NCBI GenBank assembly: GCA_037974665.1
Contig: CM075768.1
Location: 652,501 to 716,500, forward strand
Direction: 5' to 3'
Origin: Ehretia macrophylla
Lineage: Eukaryota > Streptophyta > Magnoliopsida > Boraginales > Ehretiaceae
Length of the DNA stretch: 64,000 nucleotides
Shown piece by piece: positions 47,301-58,294 of this stretch. Below the pieces are notes generated by a model. It was not told the origin of the DNA. It saw only the letters and a list, made by a program, of their open reading frames with translations, and made no database searches. Position 1 is the stretch's first letter. The number at the start of each line of letters is the position of its first letter. Both the position numbers and the translations under genes were made by a program.

Positions 47301-49778
47301 TGTAACGCCCCGATCCCTCACGAGACCGGAGGCTCTAATAACCATGCTATTCTCAACCCAATACCAAACCCGGTCACAAAATTTTAGGGAAAAACGGACA
47401 GAGTTTCCCCTGTACTATGGACATTCTGAAAACCTGTAAACTCTCAAATAAGATAACTACAAGGTAAACAAACTTTTCATGGCTAAATATTTAAAGATTC
47501 AAGGCCGTCCAAGCCTTGAAGCAAACAACAGTTCCAAACCACACAAGCATGCAAGTAACTTGTTTATAATATAGTCTAATAACCATGCCATTCTAGGATA
47601 ACATTAAAACATACTTAGAGATAAAACATTCTACACTAAGCCATTCACTCCCTAGCATGCAAAGCAACTAGAAATAGAAATATAGGTTATTACAAGCCAT
47701 AGAATTACCACTGCTACTACCTTATCAGACTTCCAGCTTACATATTACTCAAATACATACATGAGCTTTAAGGCCCCAAAATAGATTATACATAGAACAA
47801 CAAATTCTTCACATAGCAACCAGAAAGCACATCCGCCTCAGACAAATATCACACAGCAGCTAAGGCAACTCCACCAACTGTGCCACCTGAAACATGTTAG
47901 CGAGGTATGAGCAACCACTGGTGCCCAGTGAGGGAAATAGTCCCGGGGTGTGCAATGCAACAGATAATACAATTATGCAACAGTATCACTTAGACAATTT
48001 AAGAAACAATGATAACTTAAGTAACCACACATTTAAAAGGATACATTTCACACAATCCCCTATACACCAATCTTCACAGGTCTTCAATCACGATCCACGA
48101 ACCACGAGCACGATCACGATAAGCCGGCATAACCCCAATCACTCCAGTGGGTGTACTCCGGATGTACCCCGAATCCTACGACCCAACATCCCCTGGCAAT
48201 CTCCGGACCAGGCGAATGAGGGAATAGGGCACGGAGTTTGAATATCCACCGGCAAGCCCTCTGCCGCCCAGCCGATATTCAACACATCCGCCCCTGACAC
48301 TATGGTTGCGCAACCACTATGCAATGCACTTAACGATGGCAAGTTAATAGCAATAATATAAGCATTAACACATGTAAGGATCAACAAAGTAGGTTGACCT
48401 CGTTGCAATTAGGATAGAAGCAAATATAGAAGCTAATAAGCAGTTTACAAATGAACATATACAAAATAAGCATAGGATTATACCAAAAGCTCCAAATCAA
48501 CTTAATATCACATATAAACACTCAAGAAGTCATGCCGTGGGTTTAGAAATGTGAGACAAACGAAATTGCACTTGAACCCCTTTATTTTACATACTATTTC
48601 TCTTCCAAACCAAAGTTAATGATTTCATTTTCAAAGGAAACTCTCCCAACCTTCTAACTAACCCTCAAGGTACCCTCTCAACCTTCTAATTCAATCAAAT
48701 GCCCGCGTTTACCCCGAAAGCCCCAAATTCCCTCTTATGGCTTTAAACTACGCGTACATTGTCCGGGCTTCAAACAAGGGATATCAAGGCATCTATAGCA
48801 CCTAGATAGCCTAAGAATACTAGAATTGAAGCCCGAATCCACCCGGATTCGCATTAACCCCGAAAGCCCCAACTTAAAGTCGGCTATTCTCCATTTTTAG
48901 GCGATTTAAGGGCAATGCAAGTGTACGGGACTATTTAATTATCTTCACTAGTACCTAAGGCATCAATTAGAAGCATTAATTCAAGCCAATTCGAGCAATT
49001 ACACAAAACCCTAGAAAAAACGTCACTATTCACCTAAAAATCAAACTAACGATTCTAACCGTTTAAATTGCGAAACGACGGTTCAAAAGTGTTCTCTAGC
49101 ATTCATATAGATAGTATATTAGCATAGATAACAATTATAATGGCATATGATCATATTTTCAACAAATCAATAAATGAGCAACTATTTAAAAATGCAAAAA
49201 CAAGTCATAAAATCCCTCACCACTACGCGTAGGAGCACCTAGGAACCTTGCAAACACCCTACACTAGTTGTTCAAGGCTTGGAGAGGCTTGGTGAGCAAA
49301 ATCTCTCCCTTTTCTTCCCTAGCTGCTGTCGGGTTTGGCTCCTGCTTTTCCAGCTTTTTATTTATTTTTTTTTTCATTTTGTGAGCTTAAGTGATATAAT
49401 AAGGGGTTAAGTTGAGGTGGGGTCCTTTGGGTGCTTAAGTTATCTAATAATATGCGCGTTGCTAGCTCCAAAACGAGCTTAGATGGTAAAATATATGCTA
49501 GCTAATTAATTACTTAAGTTAGTTACGTAACACTATTCACTTGACTTCTAAAATTATTTTCTAAACGAGCCCTCCTAACGCCTTTAGCTCAAACGCACAT
49601 TTTTCCCATTCCTTTAACAATTAATATGATTTAATAAAAATGTTAATTCACTAATAGAATGTAGTTTGAAAACGGAGTGAATAGTAGCTACATAAGTCAG
49701 TTAGTAAAGTACAGAAGTAAATGCGCAAACAAGGGATGCAACAGTAATTGAATGCATGGCTAAATCTCGGGCGTCACA
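47301..49778 (-). repeat. 5' LTR of element C
   Basis: 2478 bp, near-identical to 43777-46256. On minus its end abuts the initiator-Met primer site. Confidence 0.95.
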
Positions 49779-50342
49779 GGTGGTATCAGAGCTTGTTTAG
49801 CTCATAAGCCAGGACAGAGTCCTCGGTCTGGTGGGTAGTGATCCTTGAATGTGTGCTTGTTAAGTGTGTCTTGAAAATGTTTGCCCGTATATGAGATTGT
49901 GTGTCTTGACTTGAATGTATGCACCTATGTGATATAGTTATGTGTTATGTATTAAATGTTTCTCAAGTAAAGTGAAGTGGCTACTCGTGTATCGAATTGG
50001 CATCGTGAATCGAATCGACCTCGTGAATTGTTATTTGCTTGAAGTATTGCTTGTAATGTGTGTATTGGAATGTCTTGAATTGGTTGTGCCGTGATTTGAA
50101 TTGATTATGTTGTGCTTGAATTGATTGTCATGCTTGAGTGACTTTGTTGAATAAACTGTTTTATAAGCTGTTTTACAAACTTGCTTGCATAATAGATTAA
50201 GGCATATATGTATAAATGTGATATCTTGGCATTCATACATGTCCTATTGAAATGGTAAGAAAGACTTCTTCCTCCCCTGAAGAGAAGTGGTTAGTAACAG
50301 GCCCTCCAAGTTATATGGATTGACGGGAATGAGCAGTATTTG
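49779..50342 (+). other. Element A interior, 5' part (primer site region)
   Basis: Begins with the GGTGG duplication left by C, then the initiator-Met primer site tail (TATCAGAGC). No coding domain. Homologous to the start of the interior of B at 52839-53340 ('ggacag.gtcctcggtctggtgg'). Confidence 0.85.
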
Positions 50343-52838
50343 TGTGATACCCCGAACCTGGCATGTATTCAATAGCATTTTAAGTTCATTTAAATTGCAT
50401 TTTATTGACCTTTCACCTTCTTTGACCAAACTAGTTGACTTTTCATCTACATTGACCAACTAGGACAAGGTGGGAATTTTTGAAATGTTTAATAAAAGGC
50501 AAACTTGGGATTAGAAATAAAAAAAATGCAATGTTAAGTTAGTCAAATTTTGGGTCAACTTTGGAATTAAATCTGAACCAATTGGGGAAGAGTTAGGTAG
50601 CAAATTATATATGGTTGGAAAGCTCTATGAGTCTAGTTTATGAGGGTTCAAACCGTTCGTGAATTGGAGTTTTCTAGAAGAAGTTATGGCCGTTTTCGTG
50701 AGGTCGCGCATAGCTGTTTTGGTTTAGCGGGTTGACCGAATTTTGACCTTTGACTTCTTGACATTTTTTTTTAAATAAGCAGAATGTGCACGAAAAAAAC
50801 AGAGAGAAAAAGGCTTGAAACCATGAGGAAAAGAAGGAGAAAAAAAAAAGAAAATCTCAACTTCAAATCTTCGATTCTTCGCGTGGGCTTGTGCGGGGTG
50901 GTTTCCGAGGCACTCTACGAGGTTTTCCTAGCGTCTAGGAGCGTCTAAGGTGAGGGTTTCATCGTTATTTACGCATTTATACGTTGTGTATGTTAACTTT
51001 ATCAATTTTTAGATTTATCCGTAGATCGTTATTTAAAGCGATTTGATGCTTCTAGAATGTCCCTTGGCATTTGTAGAACATGTATTTATAGTTTTGTAAC
51101 ATTTTCTGCGGTTAAATGTTGTGATTGCAAATTAAATTGTTAATTGAATAGTGTTTTGTGAATAGTAAAACCTTGAAACGTTGAAGTTGCGCTGTTATGC
51201 TTTCTGTTGATGTAGAAATGTGCTAGGTACACTAGAATGCTAAAATGTGTGGTTTGTTTGGGTTGCGTAATGAAAAAAATGAGAATTATGCCTTTGGGAA
51301 AGTCGGGGTCGTTTAGATCGACTTTAGCGTTTTCTCGTTTTGCGTGTTGGCATTGCTTCGGGAAGCCATGGAAGCACTTTTGGTGCGATTATGGCGTTGG
51401 TTGGGTGTTTGGTTGTTATAGTTGTAGTTCAAACGAGAAAGGGGGAAATCGGGGCTTTGCGCGAGTTCTAGGGTAAAGTAAGGTTTCGGGGTCTTTAGAC
51501 GTGCCTTATGGTGACCTAGGAGGGTTGGCGAAGTCGGTTTCCAGAACTCGTGGCTCGTTTGGAAATGGTAGCGTTTTGATAGTTGGGGCCGATTTGTGTT
51601 TTTGTGTGTTTTCTTGTCTTTATGCTTATAGAATGCTTAGAATTACTTGAAATACTTGTTTGAGTTGTTTTGGATTGAATTGCTTATCAATTGCTGCTTT
51701 TGCGTGCGAGAATAACCTACCTTGTTATTCTTTCACGTGTGGCTTTATCGCTTGTTTATCGCCTTCTATCGAGTCTTGCATTGCATAGTGTCTCGCGCGT
51801 GAGTGATGGGCCTCTCTGGGTAGCCTTGGGTTGCCAGTGTTGGTTGCTCTAGCTCCGCTGCTATTCCCTTTCTCGCTTAGGTTGCCTCCCAGGGAGATTT
51901 GAGTCGTAGGATTGATGGATACTTCCGGGGTATTCCAAACTGGTGTTATAAGGTGGTTTGGGCCGGCGCGTCATCGTTAAAGTCATCGGAATCGTGATCG
52001 GTACATTACTCGCTCGAGTGAACCATAGCCTTCAAAGTGTGGTATAGCTTTGATTGGTTGTGTTAATGCTTTCTTTAGTTGTTTAATTGTATTGTTGTTT
52101 ATATTGAATGCCTTTTATTGATTGTATTGCTTAACTGTACCTATTTGCATTGCACGATCTTCTTTCTCTCTAATTCGATATCTGTCTCGCCCTCACTGAG
52201 TATACGTGTTGTGAATAGTCACTCCTGACCACCACATTTCAGGAAATGCCCTGTTAGCTGGAAAGTTCGTGATTTCGTGAAAGTTCGTGCTTGAAGAGTT
52301 GTCTTGAGTGCCTATGTAACTTGAGTTGTCAAAGTTGTCAAGTTGTATGCTTTTATGTTGTATGTAATTATTGTTAAAAGAAATGTAATATAAATCTAGC
52401 TATGTAGTTGGAATGGTTTGATAAGTTAGATTATGTATATAGTTAATGTAGCATAACTTCAATGCATGGTTGTAATGTCCAAAGGAAAAGAATTAGAATG
52501 GCATGATAGTTTATTTTATGCAGTAGCTTTGTATGGTTTAATTGCCTAAATTGAATGTACTTGTCAAAATGAAAAGATAGGTTAGTTTTTAAATTGGAAA
52601 TGTATGTATACTTGCTGAGTTTAAATTGTTGAGAACCGAGGCTCGGATGACCTTGAGGAAGTTTTGTATGGTTGGACACAGTGGTGGTCCATTTATATGT
52701 TATTACAGGTTTTGCATTTCGCCTATAAACAGGGGAGACTCCGTCCGTTTTTCCTGAAAATTTTGCCCGGGTTTGGTTTGGGTTGTGATTAGTTTGATTG
52801 ATAGAACTCCCGGTCTCGAGAGGGATCGGGGTGTCACA
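50343..52838 (+). repeat. 5' LTR of element B
   Basis: 2496 bp. TTGCATTGCACG box at 52145-52156. Its last third is clearly related to the A LTR; its first third is not. Confidence 0.94.
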
Positions 52839-54677
52839 GGTGGTATCAGAGCTTATTTAGCTCATAAGCCGGGACAGGGTCCTCGGTCTGGTGGGTAGTG
52901 ACCCTTAAATGTGTGCTTGTTAAGTGTGTCTTGAAAGTGTATGCTTTTATGTGAGATTAAGTGTCTTGTCATGCTTGTGTGTTCCTATGTGATATAGTTA
53001 TGTGTTATGTGTTAATTGTGTGCTAAGTGAAGTAAAGTGTCTAGTTGTGCATTGAATTGACCTATCGAATCGACCTCGTGGATTGTTATTTGCTTGAAGT
53101 ATTGCTTTTAATGTGTGTACTGAAATGTCTTGAATTATCTATGCCGTGATTTGAATTGATTATGCTGGGCGTGACTTGATTGTTATGCTTGAGTGACTTT
53201 GTTAAATAAACTATATTGTAAACTTGCTGGCATAATAGCTTAATGCATATGTATAACTGTGATATATTGGCATTCATAGATGTCCTATTGAAATGGTAAG
53301 TAAGTCCTATTCCTCCCCTGAAGAAAGTGGTTCACCGTTGGCTTTTCAAGGTGTATGGATTGGCAGGAAATGAATGGCATTTGACTAGCCTTTATTTGGG
53401 AATTGGTGATTGCTTTTGGAGCTCGGTTATTGGCGAATCCCTTTGGTCCTTCTCTGTGCTTAACAGTTGCGAAAGAGTAGCTTTCTCTTGGGGTTTTAAT
53501 TGGTTGTTCTCTGGAATATTCTTTGGTTTTCATAACGGGTGTTCTTTGGGGACTTTTGTTGGCACTTCTCGGTGGACTTGGTTAATGGGATTTCAATCGG
53601 CCTTACTGCATGGTATTATCTATGGCATATGTGTCTCGGTCTTTATTGGAGTGTTACTGGTATTCCTTATTGGAAATTCTTCAATGGCATTCTCTAGGAT
53701 TCTCAGTGGCCAATTATTTAGTATTACTTATTGGGCAATTCTTGGTACTTTCTTACTGGAGCATTGTTCGGGTATTTTCTTTGGCATCCCTCAGTTGGTT
53801 TGGTAACTGGAATCCCTATCAGACTTATTGTATAATACTACTTATGGTATTCTTTGAAATTCTTATTAGGCATTCTCTTGGTATTTTCCTTGTTGGCAAA
53901 GTTGTATGAAGTTCTCACTTGGCAAACAGTGAAGAGGACTCAGAGTTTGGTTTCGGTATATTGTTCATCAGTTCGGTGTTTATCCTTGGAGTTTTCGTCC
54001 ATCTGGGAAACTATGTTTGTTATTCAACTTGGTTGTCTTATTGGGCACGTTATATTTTCTCTGTTATTTCCTTTGACATTCCTCTCAGCATTTGATAGCA
54101 AAACTCGGAATCTAATTGGTTGTTCCATGGGGTTATTATTTGGAAGGCTTCTTTGGAACTTTGGAAATATATTTGATTGGGTTCTTGGTATTTTCTTCAG
54201 TACTCTTAACAGGGAATTCTTCTATGAACTACATCCCCAGCGGCGCACTTCTTTGGACCACGAGATAGAATCTTTGTTTGAGCTTTTATTTGAGTTCTTG
54301 CTTGGGAATTCTCGGGCAGTAACAGTTAGACATCTATTGGAGATTCGTGCGTGAGGTATTCATCTTGTCGTTATTGTGTGGTATTAATGACATCTACAGT
54401 ATCTTTGCTTTAGTATTTATTGGTATTATCTCGGCGTCTCTGGTTGGAATTTATTCTTCTTAGGTATTCGTGTCAACGGGATTCTTGTACGGTATCTGCA
54501 TTTGAGCTTCTATTTGGCGTTACTACTTGGCATTTCTACTTGAACTTTCCTATTGGTCATCTTTATTAAGTACTTTTTCAGTAGCTAATGAAGACTAGTC
54601 AGAGTTGGATTGTAGATGATACAGAGTCCTATTGGAAGGAGAATTGCGAGGACGCAATTGTTTTAAGGGGGGAAGGA
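52839..54677 (+). other. Interior of element B, quasi-repetitive
   Basis: Primer site, then about 0.5 kb homologous to A, then about 1.2 kb of degenerate 'ttggnattctt' and 'ttattggnaatt' units. Two Trp/Phe/Leu-rich open frames (53327-53806 and 53854-54354) arise here, with no recognised domain. Ends with hairpin AATTGCG-AGGA-CGCAATT (54642-54659) and the purine tract. Confidence 0.8.
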
Positions 54678-57174
54678 TGTGATACCCCGAACCTGGCATG
54701 TATTCAATAGCATTTTAAGTTCATTTAAATTGCATTTTATTGACCTTTCACCTTCTTTGACCAAACTAGTTGACTTTTCATCTACATTGACCAACTAGGA
54801 CAAGGTGGGAATTTTTGAAATGTTTAATAAAAGGCAAACTTGGGATTAGAAATAAAAAAAATGCAATGTTAAGTTAGTCAAATTTTGGGTCAACTTTGGA
54901 ATTAAATCTGAACCAATTGGGGAAGAGTTAGGTAGCAAATTATATATGGTTGGAAAGCTCTATGAGTCTAGTTTATGAGAGTTCAAACCGTTCGTGAATT
55001 GGAGTTTTCTAGAAGAAGTTATGGCCGTTTTCGTGAGGTCGCGCATAGCTGTTTTGGTTTAGGGGGTTGACCGAATTTTGACCTTTAACTTCTTGACATT
55101 TTTTTTTTAAATAAACAGAATGTGCACGAAAAAAACAGAGAGAAAAAGGCTTGAAACCATGAGGAAAAGAAGGAGAAAAAAAAAAGAAAATCTAAACTTC
55201 AAATCTTCGATTCTTCGCGTGGGCTTGTGCGGGGTGGTTTCCGAGGCACTCTACGAGGTTTTCCTAGCGTCTAGGAGCGTCTAAGGTGAGGGTTTCATCG
55301 TTATTTGCGCATTTAAACGTTATGTATGTTAACTTTGTCAATTTTGAGATTTGTCCGTAGATCGTTATTTAAAGTAATTTGATGCTTCTAGAATGTTCCT
55401 TGGCATTTGTAGAACAAGTATTTATCGCTTTGTAACATTTTCTGCTGTTAAATGTTGTGATTGCAAATTTAATTGTCAATTGAATAGTGTTTTATGAATA
55501 GTAAAACCTTGAAACGTTGAAGTTGCGCTGTTATGCTTTCTGTTGATGTAGAAATGTGCTAGGTACACTAGAATGCTAAAATGTGTGGTTTGTTTGGGTT
55601 GCGTAGTGGAAAAAATGAGAATTATGCCTTTGGAAAAGTCGGGGTCGTTTAGGTTGACTTTAGCATTTTCTCGTTTTGCGTGTTGGCATTGCTTCGGGTA
55701 GCCATGGAAGCACTTTTGGTGCGATTATGGCGTTGGTTGGGTATTTGGTTGTTATAGTTGTAGTTCAAACGAAAAAGGGGGAAATCGGGGCTTTGCGCGA
55801 GTTCTAGTGTAAAGTAAGGTTTCGGGGTCTTTAGACGTGCCTTATGGTGACCTAGGAGGGTTGGCGAAGTCGGTTTCCAGAACTCGTGGCTCGTTTGGAA
55901 ATGGTAGCGTTTTGATAGTTGGGGCCAATTTGTGTTTTTGTGTGGTTTCTTGTCTTTATGCTTATAGAATGCTTAGAATTACTTGAAATACTTGTTTGAG
56001 TTGTTTTGGATTGAATTGCTTATCAATTGCTGCTTTTGCGTGCGAGAATAACCTACCTTGTTATTCTTTCACGTGTGGCTTTATCGCTTGTTTATCGCCT
56101 TGTATCGAGTCTTGCATTGCATAGTGTCTCGCGCGTGAGTGATGGGCCTCTCTGGGTAGCCTTGGGTTGCCAGTGTTGGTTGCTCTAGCTCCGCTGCTAT
56201 TCCCTTTCTCGCTTGGGTTGCCTCCCAGGGAGATTTGGGTCGTAGGATTGATGGATACTTCCGGGGTATTCCAAACTGGTGTTATAAGGTGGTTTGGGCC
56301 GGCGCGTCATCGTTAAAGTCATCGGAATCGTGATTGGTACATTACTCGCTCGAGTGAACCATAGCCTTCAAAGTGTGGTATAGCTTTGATTGGTTGTGTT
56401 AATGCTTTCTTTAGTTGTTTAATTGTATTGTTGTTTATATTGAATGCCTTTTATTGATTGTATTGCTTAACTGTACCTATTTGCATTGCACGATCTTCTT
56501 TCTCTCTAATTCGATATCTGTCTCTCCCTCACTGAGTATACGTGTTGTGAATACTCACTCCTCACCACCACATTTCAGGAAATGCCCTATTAGCTGGAAA
56601 GTTCGTGATTTCGTGAAAGTTCGTGCTTGAAGAGTTGTCTTGAGTGCCTATGTAACTTGAGTTGTCAAAGTTGTCAAGTTGTATGCTTTTATGTTGTATG
56701 TAATTATTGTTAAAAGAAATGTAATATAAATCTAGCTATGTAGTTGGAATGGTTTGATAAGTTAGATTATGTATATAGTTAATGTAGCTTAACTTCAATG
56801 CATGGCTGTAATGTCCAAAGGAAAAGAATTAGAATGGCATGATAGTTTATTTTATGCAGTAGCTTTGTATGGTTTAATTGCCTAAATTGAATGTACTTGT
56901 CAAAATGAAAAGATAGGTTAGTTTTTAAATTGGAAATGTATGTATACTTGCTGAGTTTAAATTGTTGAGAACCGAGGCTCGGATGGCCTTGAGGAAGTTT
57001 TGTATGGTTGGACACGGTGGTGGTCCATTTATATGCTATTACAGGTTTTGCATTTCGCCTATAAACAGGGGAGACTCCGTCCGTTTTTCCTGAAAATTTT
57101 GCCCGGGTTTGGTTTGGGTTGTGATTAGTTTGATTGATAGAACTCCCGGTCTCGAGAGGGATCGGGGTGTCATA
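54678..57174 (+). repeat. 3' LTR of element B
   Basis: 2497 bp, near-identical to 50343-52838. TTGCATTGCACG box at 56481-56492. Confidence 0.94.
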
Positions 57175-58294
57175 ATTTGACTAGCCTTTATTTGGGAGTT
57201 GGTGTTTGTCTTTGGAGCTCGGTTATTGGCGAATCTCTAAGGTCCTCCTCTGTGCTTAACATTTGTGAAAGAGTAGCTTTCTTTTGGGGTTTTATTTGGT
57301 TGTTCTCTGGAGCATTCTTTGGTTTTCTTATTGGGTATTCTTTGGAAACTTCTGTTGGCACTTCTTGGTAGACTTGGCTATTGGGATCTCAATCGGACTT
57401 ACTGCACAGTATTGTCTATGGTGTATGTACCTTGATCTTTATTGGTGTTTTACTGGTATCCCTGATTGGAATTCTTTAATGGCTTTCTCTAGAATTCTTA
57501 GTGGCCATTCATCTAGTACTTATTTATTGGGCAATCCTTGGTATTTTCTTACTGGATCATTGTTTCGGGTATTTTCTTTAGTGTTCCTCAGTAGGTTTGG
57601 TATTTGGAATTCCTATCGTACTTATTGTATAGTACTACTTGCGGTATTCTTTGGAATTCTTAGTAGGCATTCTACTAGTATTTTCCTTGATGGCACTTAT
57701 TGGAAGTTTTACACTTGGAATCTTGTTCAGACTTATTATCTCATATTGCTTACGGTATGCTGTGGAATACTTTGGGCTTTCCTGGTGGTAAGTTGTATAA
57801 AGTTTGCACTCAACAAATGGTGAAGAGGTCTTGGAGTTTGGTCTTATATGTGTTGCATCTACTTTGGCTATCTTTCGACTTCCTTATTTGATACTTGTTG
57901 GACTTCTATTGGAGATTCGTATATAGAATATTCCTTCGGTATTCTTCTTGTTAATAATATGTGGAATTGGTAATATTTACAGTATCTCTGCTTTAGTCTT
58001 TATTGGTATCTTCTCGGCACTCTTAGCAGGGAATTCTTCTATGGTATTCTTGACTAGCGGAATTCTTATTTGGATTTCAAGATGGTATCTTCAGTTGGGC
58101 CTTTATTTGGCCTTATTGCTTTGGAGTTTTCAGTCAGTACTATTGGGGGTTTCTTAGTAGGGTATTCTTCGAGCGTTCTTATTCAGGATCTTGCTCAGCA
58201 ACCGATGAAGAGTGGTCAGAGTTGGATTTCAGATGATGTTGAGTCCTATTGGAAGAAGAATTGCGAGGACGCAATTGTTTTAAGGTGGGAAGGA
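57175..58294 (+). other. Element A interior, 3' part with quasi-repeats and pre-PPT hairpin
   Basis: Starts with the ATTTG duplication left by B. Filled with degenerate repeats of 'tggnattctt..ttgg' type, in which a Trp/Phe/Leu-rich open frame (57284-57823) arises by composition; no domain recognised. Ends with hairpin AATTGCG-AGGA-CGCAATT (58259-58276) and the purine tract. Confidence 0.8.

Larger units (their letters stand above)
43777..49778 (-). mobile_element. Element C: LARD-type LTR element inside A, minus strand
   Basis: 6002 bp, flanked by perfect 5-bp repeats GGTGG (43772-43776 and 49779-49783). LTRs 43777-46256 and 47301-49778; interior only 1044 bp. On minus, the primer site GGTGGTATCAGAG (47288-47300) directly follows the 5' LTR, and the purine tract AAGGGGGAGAGGA precedes the 3' LTR at 46256. 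No gag or pol domain. The element looks structurally whole for a non-autonomous type. By eye the LTRs differ by only 1-2 percent, suggesting a young insertion. Confidence 0.95.
50343..57174 (+). mobile_element. Element B: LARD-type LTR element inside A
   Basis: 6832 bp, flanked by perfect 5-bp repeats ATTTG (50338-50342 and 57175-57179). LTRs 50343-52838 and 54678-57174 begin TGTGATACCCC; interior 1839 bp. The primer site GGTGGTATCAGAGC starts at 52839. The purine tract 'aaggggggaagga' ends at 54677. No gag or pol domain; structurally whole for a non-autonomous element. LTRs differ by about 1-2 percent by eye. Confidence 0.95.

Noticed and set aside
53327-54354. Two open frames of 159 and 166 codons that look like membrane proteins
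   Set aside because: They arise from the T/G-rich quasi-repeats in the interior of element B, have no recognised domain, and their apparent membrane segments reflect base composition. Not called as genes.
57284-57823. 179-codon Trp/Phe/Leu-rich open frame
   Set aside because: Same quasi-repeat composition effect in the interior of element A.
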